From: Klebsiella pneumoniae
GTDB lineage: Bacteria > Pseudomonadota > Gammaproteobacteria > Pseudomonadales > Pseudohongiellaceae
Direction: 5' to 3'
Assembly (NCBI GenBank): GCA_945902215.1
Contig: CAMDML010000001.1
Location: forward strand, 35,913-99,912
DNA length: 64,000 bases
Below the pieces are notes generated by a model, which was given only the letters and a program-made list of their open reading frames with translations, had not been told where the DNA came from and did not search any database. Within the stretch, counting starts at the first letter, position 1, and every line of letters starts with the position of its first letter. The position numbers and the translations under genes are program-made. Shown here in pieces: positions 36,006-45,112 of the stretch.

Positions 36006-37368
36006 CGTTTGCCTCCTGAGGCAATGGATGAGCGGCGAGATGGATTGGCAGAAAGCCGGTATCAACACCGCCTTGCTGAAACGCTGGCGCGGCACACACC
36101 GACTTATGCAGGGCCAGGTTGGTGGGTACGCCTTCAATCTGGCAGTCGGTTAACGCCGCCTGCATGCGCTGCAAGGCTTGCGCACGGTCTTTGCCGTGTA
36201 CGATCAATTTGCCGAGCAGTGAATCATAGTAGGGCGGCACCATGGCGCCCTGTTGAATGTGGGTATCCATGCGAATACCAATACCGGCAGGAAATTGTGC
36301 CTTGGTAATGGTGCCGGGCACGGGGCGGAAATCGGCCGCGCAATCTTCCGCATTGATACGGCACTCGATGGCATGGCCATCAAACTGGATATCCTGCTGG
36401 CGTAGATGCAGCCCTTTGCCTTCAGCAATGCGAATTTGTGCGGCGATCAGGTCTTGATGACAGATGGCTTCGGTAACCGGATGCTCGACCTGGATGCGGG
36501 CGTTCATTTCCAGAAAGTAGAAACTGGCGCGCTCCACATCCACCAGAAATTCCACGGTGCCAGCGCCGAGGTAGCGCAGGTGTTGCCCGAATTTCACAGC
36601 AGCATCATGGATTGCAGTGCGCAAAGCCTCGCTCAAGTTGGGCGCGGGCGCTTCTTCAAGCAGTTTCTGGTAGCGCCGCTGCACGGAGCAGTCACGCGTG
36701 CCTAGATGAATAATGTGGCTGCCATCGCCAAGCAACTGCACTTCCACATGGCGACCGCTGCGCACATAACGTTCGATATAGAGGCGGGAATCCGCAAAAG
36801 CGGCCTGGGCTTCGGCAGTCGCCAACTGCAATGCTGCATGCAGCGCAGCTACATCAGTCACCAACTTCATGCCGCGGCCACCGCCACCACCCACCGCTTT
36901 GATCAGCACCGGCAAGCCGAGGCTTTGCACCAGCGCTTCGGCATCAGCCAGGGTATTTACTTCGCCACCTGGCACCACCGGCAATCCAGCTTGCACGGCA
37001 TTGCCGCGCGCCAACAGCTTGTCGCCAATGGCCAACAATTGCGCTGGCGTAGGGCCAATGAAGATCAGGCCGGCATCCTTACAGGCCTGTGCGAGTCGGG
37101 AATTTTCTGACAGGAAACCATAACCGGGATGAATCGCATCGGCCTTTACTTGCAGTGCAGCGTTGATCACGGCAGTGACGTTCAGATAACTGGCAGCAGC
37201 GGGCGCCGGGCCCAGCACGACGACTTGCTCCGCAAGCCGTGCGGCCATGGAGTCAGTATCGGCACTGGAAGCGGCCAATACCGTGTCAATGCCGAGCTGG
37301 CGACAGGTGCGAATGATGCGAACCGCGATTTCGCCGCGATTGGCGATCAAAATGCGCTGGATATTCAT
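35992..37368 (-). CDS. Biotin carboxylase subunit (AccC-like)
   Basis: A 458-aa ATP-grasp enzyme that carboxylates biotin with bicarbonate and ATP. ILIANRGEIAVRIIRTCRQLG opens the pre-ATP-grasp domain; HPGYGFLSEN, LIKAVGGGGGRGMK (ATP glycine loop), ERYVRSGRHVEVQLLGD and EMNARIQVEHPVTE (catalytic Arg and metal Glu) are all intact. Its ATG shares a base with the BCCP stop (TAATG). Dedicated copy, separate from any fatty-acid ACC genes, in the dikinase/carboxyltransferase operon. Confidence 0.95.
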   Translation of the reverse strand: MNIQRILIANRGEIAVRIIRTCRQLGIDTVLAASSADTDSMAARLAEQVVVLGPAPAAASYLNVTAVINAALQVKADAIHPGYGFLSENSRLAQACKDAGLIFIGPTPAQLLAIGDKLLARGNAVQAGLPVVPGGEVNTLADAEALVQSLGLPVLIKAVGGGGGRGMKLVTDVAALHAALQLATAEAQAAFADSRLYIERYVRSGRHVEVQLLGDGSHIIHLGTRDCSVQRRYQKLLEEAPAPNLSEALRTAIHDAAVKFGQHLRYLGAGTVEFLVDVERASFYFLEMNARIQVEHPVTEAICHQDLIAAQIRIAEGKGLHLRQQDIQFDGHAIECRINAEDCAADFRPVPGTITKAQFPAGIGIRMDTHIQQGAMVPPYYDSLLGKLIVHGKDRAQALQRMQAALTDCQIEGVPTNLALHKSVCAAPAFQQGGVDTGFLPIHLAAHPLPQEANDGHA

Positions 37369-37838
37369 TACTGCGGCCTGACCCGCAACAACAACTGGCC
37401 CTTTTCAACCAGAGTGGCATCGGTAGCCAGAATCTCGACCACAGTACCTTGCTGTTTGGCGGGTACGGAGGTCATCAGCTTCATCGCTTCAATGATACCG
37501 ATCACCGTGTTTGCGCCAACGTTACTGCCGATCTGAATGAACGGTTCGGCGCCGGGCATTGGCGCCCGATACCAGGTGCCTATCATCGGGGCGCGTACAT
37601 CGAGCAAGCCTGCTTCTGTTGGTGGCGGTTCGGCTTCGGTGGCAGTTGCTGTGTCAGCAAGTTTGGTCTGTGCAAGATTGGGCTTGGCGGCCACAGCATT
37701 GCTTTGTTGCCAGCCTGTGCCATCGGGGTTACGCAGCAAGTTCAAGGTAAAGGATTCGGTTTGCAGCGTCAGTTCATTGTAGGGACTTTCATCCAGCAGC
37801 TTGAGCAGCGCCTGCACATCTTGATAATTCAGGCTCAT
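37368..37838 (-). CDS. Biotin carboxyl carrier protein
   Basis: A 156-aa BCCP. N-terminal 35 residues resemble AccB (YQDVQALLKLLDESPYNELTL), then a Pro/Ala/Thr/Glu linker (about 50-78) and a biotinyl domain with the acceptor Lys120 in EAMKLM; the AccB-type thumb region appears as PGAEPFIQIGSNV. The start directly follows the stop of the ATP-binding subunit gene (TAA ATG). It should shuttle carboxyl between the biotin carboxylase and the carboxyltransferase encoded just downstream. Confidence 0.93.
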   Translation of the reverse strand: MSLNYQDVQALLKLLDESPYNELTLQTESFTLNLLRNPDGTGWQQSNAVAAKPNLAQTKLADTATATEAEPPPTEAGLLDVRAPMIGTWYRAPMPGAEPFIQIGSNVGANTVIGIIEAMKLMTSVPAKQQGTVVEILATDATLVEKGQLLLRVRPQ

Positions 37839-38876
37839 TTACTTCTTCACGCCTCCCATTATATTAAAGATGTGGTCAAAGGCGCGGGCCGCCGGCTTGG
37901 CCACCGCGCCATGTTCTTTGCTGGCCCAGACGGTTTCTGGCCGGCTTTGCAGCAAAAAAATAGTGCCGTCCTGATCCAGGGCCCATTCAATGTCTTGCGG
38001 ACTGCCATAGTGTTGTTCGACTTGTTTGCCGAGGGCGACCAAGGCGTGAATTTGCGCATCGCTCAGGCAGCATTGTGTGCGGCGTTCCGCGCTGACTTCC
38101 TGTTCGAGAACGCCACCGCCGTCAGCAGGGACGTGCTCAATGGCTTTGTCAGCCACTACCCGGGTGCGAATTTCGCGGGTAACTTTGTTGATCACAAAGC
38201 GGTCGGGCGTCACTTCACCGCTGACGATGGCCGAACCCAAACCCCAACTGCCTTCGATGGTGATTACCGAACGATCACCCGTGGTGGGACTGCGCGTGAA
38301 CATGACGCCAGAACAACGTGAGTTCACCATACGCTGTACGACCACAGCCATCGCCAGTTGGGCTTCCGGCAAGTTTAAGCGCAGCCGGTAACTCACTGAC
38401 TCAGGACTGTAGAGCGAGGCCCAGCACGAACGAATTTTGCTGATGAGCTCCGCTTCGTTTTTCACCCACAGATAGGTGTCCTGCAAACCGGCAAAGCTTG
38501 CTTCGGCGCTGTCTTCACTGGTGGCACTGGAGCGCACGGCGACTGGATGGGTGGCACCAAGCTCGGCATAGCTGCGCGCAATCGTGGCGAGCAGTTGTGT
38601 TGCCAAGGGTTCATGTTCAATCAGGGCACGAATCGCGGCAGTGCACTGTTGAATCGCGGGCAGATCATCCTTGTTGAGTGCCGTGATACGCGCACGGATG
38701 GCGTGCAATTGATCCAGTGCTTGCAGCCACTCATTGAAAGCCACGGTGCTAATGACGAAGCCGGGCGGAATCGGCAAGCCGGCCCCAGTCATTTCACCAA
38801 GGCTGGCACCTTTGCCGCCGGCGAATGGACGATCATGAATGCCGAGCTCTTTGAACCACAAGACGGGTTGTTGCAT
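37839..38876 (-). CDS. ATP-binding subunit of a split dikinase (PEP-synthase N-domain-like)
   Basis: A 345-aa stand-alone PPDK/PEP-synthase nucleotide-binding domain. FAGGKGASLGEMTGAGLPIPPGFVI, VAVRSSATSEDSAEASFAGLQDTYL (from 112), EGSWGLGSAIVSGEVTPDRFVI and EWALDQDGTIFLLQSRPET are all standard. It lacks the swivelling His domain and the PEP/pyruvate barrel, so it needs a partner; the adjacent upstream gene supplies a His domain. Size matches the 40-kDa subunit of phenylphosphate synthase. Expected reaction: ATP to AMP and Pi with phosphoryl transfer to the partner His. Confidence 0.9.
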   Translation of the reverse strand: MQQPVLWFKELGIHDRPFAGGKGASLGEMTGAGLPIPPGFVISTVAFNEWLQALDQLHAIRARITALNKDDLPAIQQCTAAIRALIEHEPLATQLLATIARSYAELGATHPVAVRSSATSEDSAEASFAGLQDTYLWVKNEAELISKIRSCWASLYSPESVSYRLRLNLPEAQLAMAVVVQRMVNSRCSGVMFTRSPTTGDRSVITIEGSWGLGSAIVSGEVTPDRFVINKVTREIRTRVVADKAIEHVPADGGGVLEQEVSAERRTQCCLSDAQIHALVALGKQVEQHYGSPQDIEWALDQDGTIFLLQSRPETVWASKEHGAVAKPAARAFDHIFNIMGGVKK

Positions 38877-38886
38877 GCGTGTGCGC

Positions 38887-40704
38887 TCAATCCAGAATTG
38901 TTACAACGCCAGTGTCACCATCCACGCGCAGCCGCTGCCCATTCTTGATGCGCTTGGTGGCATCGCCGGTGCCCACTACGGCAGGCATGCCATATTCACG
39001 CGCCACAATGGCCATATGCGACATGGTACCCCCGATGTCCGACACGGCCGCCTTGATCTTGCTGAACAGTGGCCCCCAACTGGGGTGCGTGATGGGGCAC
39101 ACCAGAATGTCGCCTTCTTTGATCTCGCCGAAATCATTGATGCTGCGCAGTACCCGCGCTACCCCTTCGACCACGCCCGCCGATGCGGCGTAGCCACGCA
39201 CTTCGTTTTCATTGCGGCCTGCACCGGCACTCGCCCAGCCATGCAGGGTTTCGGTGGTGATACCCCACAGCATTTGCAAGGCAGGATCTTCAATGTTGCC
39301 CGGCATGGGCCCGATGGCCGGAGGTGCCTGCCACTCGCCCAGCACTTTCAGCATGCGGCGGCGCTCGGTGATGACCGGCTTCCAGTAATCCGGTTGTGAG
39401 GGGGGTGAACCGGCAGCCCAACTGTTCATGATGTTGCTGAGCACAAGGCTGATTTCGCTGTGGTGCAGATGGAAAATGTCTTCCTGCTTGTCGATCAACG
39501 CATAACGCTGCAGCAAATCACCAAACTGGCGCATCTTGTTGAAGAAGGCCGTGGTGAGCCAGTGTTCGCAATAAAACTTGTGGTCTTCGACATACGGAAA
39601 CACCAAATGGGACACGCTGAGCATCTGGTCGAAGGCGGCACGTTCTTCATCGGTGGACAACAGGTTGCGATATTCATCGATGATGCGCTGGCGTTCGATT
39701 TTCAATGCTGCAGTGGGGCGTTCCAGGTTATCGCCCTTGCGCACTTTTTCAATGTAATGCGGTAGCGCCGACAAGGGCACTGTCAGATCGTCGTTCCAGC
39801 TGCGTTCATAGTGGTAGAAACCATCACCAATGGAGATGTTGAACCAGGGATCGCGTGACTCGGCCAGCGCCTTGAGCCAGCGTTGGCCCGCGGCTCCGTG
39901 CTTTGCCACTGCCGGCAGAATGACTTCTGGATTGCCATCTGTGGTGAAACATTTGTCGAGGTTGAGTTCTACTGCCAGTTTGGCCAGTTTTTTCAATTCG
40001 TCGTCCGGGCGGAACATCAACACATCAATGCCGGCGACCATGCGCGCCACCGTCTGGTCAGTGATTTCCGGGAAGGCTTGTTTGCAGAACTGGAAGAACA
40101 CCACATAGGCGCCATAACCCAGCATCAGCATTTCGAAGTGGTGATGCCACATCTGCGAATAGAGTTCGAGGGTGCGGTGGTAGGCCACACGCAGGTAATG
40201 GTTCTGCGCGATGCCGGTGGAGTTGGTGACGACTGCTTCATCTTCATAGTCGGGCAGTTCCGGAATCTTGATCGCGGTCATATCCTTGATCAGTTGGCCC
40301 ATGCGTCCTTCCCACCCGGAATAAATGGTATTCCAGTTTTCGTAGTAGTGGCCGGCGCGGCGCCGGAAAATGTCGAGGCGTTCCTGGATCTCGGCCGGAT
40401 CGCTGGCAACGTTGGCGCTGATGTAGATGCGGCCGTTGATGCAGCGGTAATCAATACCCTTGCCGGTGGGAAACGCGAACACACGATTCACGTAAGCGCC
40501 CATCGCATGGTAGGCGGCTTCAGCCGTGATCATGTCGAAGGCCGACATGGGTTCGGAGAAATGCATGGAGTTATAAAACCAGAAGCGTTTGTCGTCGTCT
40601 GGTTGGACCTTGGTGAAGTACGGGTACATCTCACCCCAGTTTTCGGCTCCTGCTACCGGCCCGATGGAGGTGGGCATTGGAAAAGGATTCAATTTCATGT
40701 TCAT
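38887..40704 (-). CDS. Phospho-histidine subunit of a split dikinase (PEP-utilising mobile domain plus substrate domain)
   Basis: A 605-aa protein, first in its operon. Residues 1 to about 500 are largely helical, resembling the substrate-binding segment of phenylphosphate synthase or rifampin phosphotransferase, with aromatic-rich text (FWFYNSMHFSEPMSAFD, HHHFEMLMLGYGAYVVFF). The C-terminal about 90 residues are the PEP-utilising swivelling domain: EGDILVCPITHPSWGPLFSKIKAAVSDIGG, then SHMAIVAREYGMPAVVG with phospho-acceptor His563. There is no PEP/pyruvate TIM barrel, so it is not PEP synthase or PPDK. Size fits the 70-kDa phenylphosphate synthase subunit. GGGGAG precedes ATG 40704. Phosphoryl acceptor unknown. 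Confidence 0.88.
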   Translation of the reverse strand: MNMKLNPFPMPTSIGPVAGAENWGEMYPYFTKVQPDDDKRFWFYNSMHFSEPMSAFDMITAEAAYHAMGAYVNRVFAFPTGKGIDYRCINGRIYISANVASDPAEIQERLDIFRRRAGHYYENWNTIYSGWEGRMGQLIKDMTAIKIPELPDYEDEAVVTNSTGIAQNHYLRVAYHRTLELYSQMWHHHFEMLMLGYGAYVVFFQFCKQAFPEITDQTVARMVAGIDVLMFRPDDELKKLAKLAVELNLDKCFTTDGNPEVILPAVAKHGAAGQRWLKALAESRDPWFNISIGDGFYHYERSWNDDLTVPLSALPHYIEKVRKGDNLERPTAALKIERQRIIDEYRNLLSTDEERAAFDQMLSVSHLVFPYVEDHKFYCEHWLTTAFFNKMRQFGDLLQRYALIDKQEDIFHLHHSEISLVLSNIMNSWAAGSPPSQPDYWKPVITERRRMLKVLGEWQAPPAIGPMPGNIEDPALQMLWGITTETLHGWASAGAGRNENEVRGYAASAGVVEGVARVLRSINDFGEIKEGDILVCPITHPSWGPLFSKIKAAVSDIGGTMSHMAIVAREYGMPAVVGTGDATKRIKNGQRLRVDGDTGVVTILD

Positions 40705-40769
40705 GCGTGCTCCCCAAATTTAGGAATGGCGGTTCAGTTTTTCGAGCTTGTGAATCCCCGGATGTTAAC

Positions 40770-41240
40770 TCAAGCCGGGGAATTTGCGTGCGATAACTCC
40801 GATTTATGGATGTACCAGGCACCTTTATACAGGCCGCCCCGGTAATAACTGCTTTGGATTCTTGCCAGAGCTCTTTCTTCAGTGATGCCTTCCAGTGTGG
40901 CGAATTCTGCAAGGGGCAGGTGTTCCCCAATGGCGAGTGTAGTTAAGGGTTTCCCGCGCAGTTTTTTATGGCGGAGTGCATATATTCCCCAGCCACAAAC
41001 AGCGCCACCTATGATCACCAGATACAGGGTGAGGATCATCGCGATTATCTGGAACAGGAGATAAATCAGCAGGCCGCTAAACATGAGCCCTGCAATACTG
41101 GCGATGCTGAAAATGGCCGTCAGTATGCCGAGGAAAAGCTTAACCGGCCTCGCCGAACCCGTTGTTGCCGTGAGCAACAAGCCCGAAAAAAAAGCGGCAA
41201 AAACCACAAGCAGGGCAATATCTGCCACCATCTCCATCAT
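40770..41240 (-). CDS. Small membrane protein, unknown
   Basis: About 156 aa with three predicted helices (about 4-26, 34-60 and 60-82) and a soluble C-terminal region (TLAIGEHLPLAEFATLEGITEERALARIQSSYYRGGLYKGAWYIHKSEL), a winged or merR-like text of unknown role. The frame extends to a GTG at 41348, but that extension crosses a dispersed repeat (GGGTCAGAGT at 41251-41260 on the minus strand) and lacks an RBS, so ATG 41240 is preferred with low certainty. Confidence 0.6.
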   Translation of the reverse strand: MMEMVADIALLVVFAAFFSGLLLTATTGSARPVKLFLGILTAIFSIASIAGLMFSGLLIYLLFQIIAMILTLYLVIIGGAVCGWGIYALRHKKLRGKPLTTLAIGEHLPLAEFATLEGITEERALARIQSSYYRGGLYKGAWYIHKSELSHANSPA

Positions 41241-41529
41241 AAGAAGTTCGACTCTGACCCGGGTGATGGAAGCAGGGGGGGTAGGGTCATTATTGGAAAG
41301 CCACGTGCTTTTCTTATTAGGGTCGATACCGAAATTTGACTCTGACACCTATTTAATTATTCTACAACGCAGAAATCGTTGTAGGGAAAGTCCGAGCCCA
41401 GACGCGTCAGCTCGGCCTTAAAATGGGGCAGGCTGAAGTATACTGGATTACCGGACACCCCTAATCAGGGGGCAAAGGGCCGTATGCGTGATCCCTAATA
41501 ATAATAAATCCCAATGGAGAGGTAACCCA

Positions 41530-42195
41530 ATGACCAAGCACCTGCTGTTAAATCTACGTACGGCCTTAATCCTGCTTATCGCAGCAGTGGCTCCCGCCGC
41601 GCTGGCGCAGGAAACTGCAAACCTGCCGGCAGACCTCGACGCCACTTCGCTGGCCCGCATTCCCTACCTGCAAAGAACCGGACTGGATGCAGCAGGCCAG
41701 GAGATTTTCGACCTGCTGCCTGGCCGCAGCCCCGAGGGTGTATTGGGCGGCCCGCTGGCCTTCGCCGCCTACAATCCAGCTGCTGCCAAAGCCCTGTTCG
41801 ATTTGCACAACGCAGCAGTAGCAGGCACTCTGGATGCTTACGCGCGGGAACTGGCGATCATGGTTGCGTGTCGTGAAACCAACTACAACCTGGAATGGAA
41901 TGCCCATGAAGCCAGCGCCTTGCGAGCGGGAATTTCACCCGCAGTGATTGATGTAATCCGCACCAACGGGGCACTTACAGGGCTTGCTGAAAAAGATGCT
42001 GCCGTGATTAGTTTCGGCCGCCAATTGTTTACCGACAAACACGTAGATTCAGCCACGTTCGCAACATTGGTGGAACTGTTCACCAACCGCGGCGTGATGG
42101 ATATTGTCGCAGTGATGAACACGTATGCAGTCAGCGGCTTTTACGCGATCGCCGTTGATGAACACATGCCCGCCGGCGAGCCGGTATTGAAATAA
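41530..42195 (+). CDS. Carboxymuconolactone decarboxylase family protein, secreted
   Basis: A 221-aa AhpD-like helical protein with a signal peptide (APAALAQ). The family core reads ARELAIMVACRETNYNLEWNAHEASALRAG: the Glu and His positions are kept but the redox CxxC of AhpD is absent, as in true decarboxylase-like members. Export is unusual for this family but common in this window. GGAGAGG lies before ATG 41530. Confidence 0.85.
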   Translation: MTKHLLLNLRTALILLIAAVAPAALAQETANLPADLDATSLARIPYLQRTGLDAAGQEIFDLLPGRSPEGVLGGPLAFAAYNPAAAKALFDLHNAAVAGTLDAYARELAIMVACRETNYNLEWNAHEASALRAGISPAVIDVIRTNGALTGLAEKDAAVISFGRQLFTDKHVDSATFATLVELFTNRGVMDIVAVMNTYAVSGFYAIAVDEHMPAGEPVLK

Positions 42196-42197
42196 AT

Positions 42198-42229
42198 GGT
42201 AAATGGGGTCAGAGCCCATGTATTTACTG
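42198..42229. repeat. Dispersed palindrome, GGGGTCAGAG type
   Basis: TAAATGGGGTCAGAGCCCATGTATTTA is a near-palindrome lying just after the decarboxylase-family stop; its GGGGTCAGAG (42205-42214) matches the hairpin arms at 6790 and 26731. The rest of the gap to 42331 shows only an RBS (CTGGAGGGTCTT) for glpQ. Confidence 0.6.
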
Positions 42230-42331
42230 CGGACTCTGCCGCCTATTTACTTTTTACTTTCTGCATGAGCCTCACTTCTTAATTCCACGCTAACAGCGGC
42301 CAACTAGTATCAGCCGCTACTGGAGGGTCTT

Positions 42332-43378
42332 ATGCAACATTTTCAGGTGTATCTGGGCATTATTCTGCTCCTGCCGCTAAGTTCCGTAGTGCAGGGTGCC
42401 GACAAGCTTGTTATCGCCCACCGCGGTGCCAGCGGCTATTTGCCGGAGCACACACTGGAGGCCAAGGTATTGGCTTTCGCGCAGGGAGCCGATTATCTGG
42501 AGCAGGATGTCGTGATGACTCGCGACGATCAACTCGTCGTGTTCCACGATCTGACTCTGGAGCGCATGACAAATGTTGCCTCTCTTTATCCCGAGCGCGC
42601 GCGCGCGGATGGCAGCTACTATGTCATCGATTTCACGCTGGCGGAATTGCGCCGGCTCACGCTGCATGAAGGCAGTGTGTTTCCAGGGCGATTTCCGACT
42701 GAACTGGGCCACTTTTCTCTGCACACGCTGGCGGAAGAACTCGAACTGGTTGCGGGCCTGCAAGCCAGTACCGGCAGACAAGTCGGTATCTATCCCGAAC
42801 TGAAATCGCCATGGTTCCACCATCAGCACGGCAAGGATCTGGCCCTGGCCGTATTCAAAGTGCTGCAAGCCTACGGCTACGACAGCCGCGAGGATGCCAT
42901 TTTTGTGCAGAGTTTTGATCATCATGAGCTCGTCAGAATCAAACGCGAACTGCTACCGTCTCTGGCCATGGATCTGAAACTGGTACAACTAATTGCGCAG
43001 AATGCATGGAATGAAACCATGGCGCGTGATGCCGAGGGGGTTTGGCAAGCCTATGACTATGACTGGATGTTCACGCAAGAGGGAATCAAGCAGTTGGCAG
43101 AAGTCGTTGACGGGCTCGGTCCTGCCTGGGACATGCTGCTGCCAGCCACGTTGAGTGCAAATGAAGTTGAACACCGTGGCAGTGACTTGGTGCAGTGGGC
43201 ACATGCGCGAGAACTGCAAGTACACCCGTACACCTTCCGCCGCGAAGCCAGCCAGCTGCCCGCTTGGGCCGCCAGTATTGAGCAGATGTTGGAGGTGTTC
43301 CTCTACCGGATCGATGTGGATGGCGTGTTCACCGACTTTCCTGATCTGGCGCGCGAGGTCATCGCCAAAAGGCAATAA
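42332..43378 (+). CDS. glpQ: Glycerophosphodiester phosphodiesterase, periplasmic
   Basis: A 348-aa GDPD enzyme with signal peptide (PLSSVVQGA). It hydrolyses glycerophosphodiesters to glycerol-3-phosphate and alcohol. Active-site residues: His30-Arg31 (IAHRGASGYLPEHT), Glu57 and Asp59 (YLEQDV), His72 (VVFHD), Glu in YPELKSP. Length and layout are those of GlpQ. GGAGG lies before the ATG. Confidence 0.93.
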   Translation: MQHFQVYLGIILLLPLSSVVQGADKLVIAHRGASGYLPEHTLEAKVLAFAQGADYLEQDVVMTRDDQLVVFHDLTLERMTNVASLYPERARADGSYYVIDFTLAELRRLTLHEGSVFPGRFPTELGHFSLHTLAEELELVAGLQASTGRQVGIYPELKSPWFHHQHGKDLALAVFKVLQAYGYDSREDAIFVQSFDHHELVRIKRELLPSLAMDLKLVQLIAQNAWNETMARDAEGVWQAYDYDWMFTQEGIKQLAEVVDGLGPAWDMLLPATLSANEVEHRGSDLVQWAHARELQVHPYTFRREASQLPAWAASIEQMLEVFLYRIDVDGVFTDFPDLAREVIAKRQ

Positions 43379-43458
43379 TAGGTTGCACACCCATGGTACG
43401 CCCCGACAAACAATAATTACTACCAACCCTCTGCCGGAGTCACCGGCCAGGAACCAAA

Positions 43459-45105
43459 ATGCTGCGTGTTACCGAACTCTTGCTACCCCTTGACCATCCC
43501 CCAGCCGCGCTACGCGAGGCTCTCGTCACTCGCCTGAAAATCCCCGATAGCGACTTGCTCAACTTCACCGTATTCAAGCGCAGCTACGATGCGCGCAAGA
43601 AAAACAGCACGATACTCTTTGTGTACGTCATCGACTTCGACGTGCGCAACGAAGGCGCTGTGCTGAAACGTTTGGCCGACGATCGCCATATCTCCAGTGC
43701 GCCGGATACGCGTTATCACTACCTGTTTGCCAAGAGTGCGGTACAGGCAGACGAACGACCACTCGTCGTCGGTTTCGGCCCCTGTGGTTTGTTTGCTGCG
43801 TTGTTGCTCGCGCAGATGGGATTGCGCCCCATCGTGCTGGAGCGTGGCCCGGATGTACGGCAACGTACGCAAGATACCTGGGCGCTGTGGCGCAACAAGG
43901 TGCTGACACCCGAGTCCAACGTGCAGTTCGGCGAGGGTGGGGCGGGGCTCTTTTCCGACGGCAAGCTGTACAGTCAGATCAAGGACCCAAAGTTTTACGG
44001 CCGCAAAGTGATGCAGGAATTCGTGCGCGCCGGCGCACCGCCGGAGATTCTGTATGTCAGCAAACCGCATATCGGCACGTTTCGGTTGACCAGTATCGTT
44101 GCAGCGATGCGCGACGAAATCATTGCGCTGGGGGGCGAAGTGCGCTTCGGCAGCAAGGTAGTCGAGCTGTTGCTGGAAGGCGATGTAGACGCAAAACAAA
44201 TTGCAGGTGTGGTGCTCGCCAATGGTGAACAGCTCCTCAGCCGCCATGTTGTATTGGCGCTCGGCCATAGCGCCCGCGACACCTTCCGCATGTTGCACCG
44301 GCAGGGGGTATTCATCGAAGCCAAACCCTTTGCCGTGGGCTTTCGTATTGAACATCCGCAGGGGCAGATCGATCGCGCGCGGCTCGGCAAGTACGCGGGG
44401 CACCCCGAATTGGGTGCGGCGGATTACAAGCTCACGTGGCAGGCGAGCAACGGGCGCGCCGTGTACAGTTTTTGCATGTGTCCCGGTGGCACCGTGGTGG
44501 CGGCCACGTCGGAGGCGGGCCGCGTTGTCACCAATGGCATGAGCCAGTATTCGCGTAACGAGCGCAACGCCAATGCCGGTATCGTGGTGGGGATCTCACC
44601 CGAAAAGGATTATCCGGGTGGACCGCTGGCCGGCATGGAATTGCAGGAACGCTTGGAAGCGCAGGCGTATGTGCTCGGCGGCAGCGACTACACAGCACCG
44701 GGGCAATTGGTCGGTGATTTCCTGCGGGGCGTGCCTTCGACGAGCTTTGGCGAGGTCAAGCCTTCCTATACACCCGGGGTGAAGCCGACCGATCTGGCAA
44801 CAGTGCTGCCGGACTATGCCATCGCTGCCATCCGCGAAGCGCTCCCCCAATTCGGCAAGCAAATGCAGGGCTTCGACCGTGCCGACGCTGTGTTGACTGG
44901 TGTTGAAACCCGCACCTCGTCGCCGCTGCGCATCACGCGCAATGCCGATACCCTGCAAAGCCTGAACGTACGAGGTCTCTATCCTGCCGGTGAAGGCGCC
45001 GGTTATGCCGGTGGCATTTTGTCGGCCGGCGTGGACGGTATCCGCATCGCGGAGGCAGTAGCCAGCGACATGCTCGGCAAGCACATGCAGCCGCAGACTG
45101 CCTGA
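43459..45105 (+). CDS. FAD-dependent oxidoreductase of the YhiN-neighbour/ NAD(FAD)-utilising dehydrogenase family
   Basis: A 548-aa flavoprotein. An N-terminal about 95-residue ferredoxin-like domain (ALREALVTRLKIPDSDLLNFTVFKRSYDARKKNSTILFVYVIDF) precedes the FAD fold: VVGFGPCGLFAALLLAQMG, ERGPDVRQR, FGEGGAGLFSDGKLYSQIKD, AKPFAVGFRIEHPQ and the C-terminal GLYPAGEGAGYAGGILSAGVDGIRIAEAV. The family is widespread and uncharacterised. ATG 43459. Downstream gene is convergent. Confidence 0.88.
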   Translation: MLRVTELLLPLDHPPAALREALVTRLKIPDSDLLNFTVFKRSYDARKKNSTILFVYVIDFDVRNEGAVLKRLADDRHISSAPDTRYHYLFAKSAVQADERPLVVGFGPCGLFAALLLAQMGLRPIVLERGPDVRQRTQDTWALWRNKVLTPESNVQFGEGGAGLFSDGKLYSQIKDPKFYGRKVMQEFVRAGAPPEILYVSKPHIGTFRLTSIVAAMRDEIIALGGEVRFGSKVVELLLEGDVDAKQIAGVVLANGEQLLSRHVVLALGHSARDTFRMLHRQGVFIEAKPFAVGFRIEHPQGQIDRARLGKYAGHPELGAADYKLTWQASNGRAVYSFCMCPGGTVVAATSEAGRVVTNGMSQYSRNERNANAGIVVGISPEKDYPGGPLAGMELQERLEAQAYVLGGSDYTAPGQLVGDFLRGVPSTSFGEVKPSYTPGVKPTDLATVLPDYAIAAIREALPQFGKQMQGFDRADAVLTGVETRTSSPLRITRNADTLQSLNVRGLYPAGEGAGYAGGILSAGVDGIRIAEAVASDMLGKHMQPQTA

Positions 45106-45112
45106 TCCTTCA

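Noticed and set aside
37839..40704. PEP synthase or pyruvate phosphate dikinase split in two
   Set aside because: The C-terminal PEP/pyruvate TIM-barrel domain is absent; the 605-aa protein ends right after the swivelling His domain and has a helical substrate domain in front, so a PEP-forming enzyme is unlikely.
40770..41348. Longer form of the membrane protein starting at GTG 41348
   Set aside because: The extra 36 codons run through a dispersed repeat and lack a ribosome-binding site.
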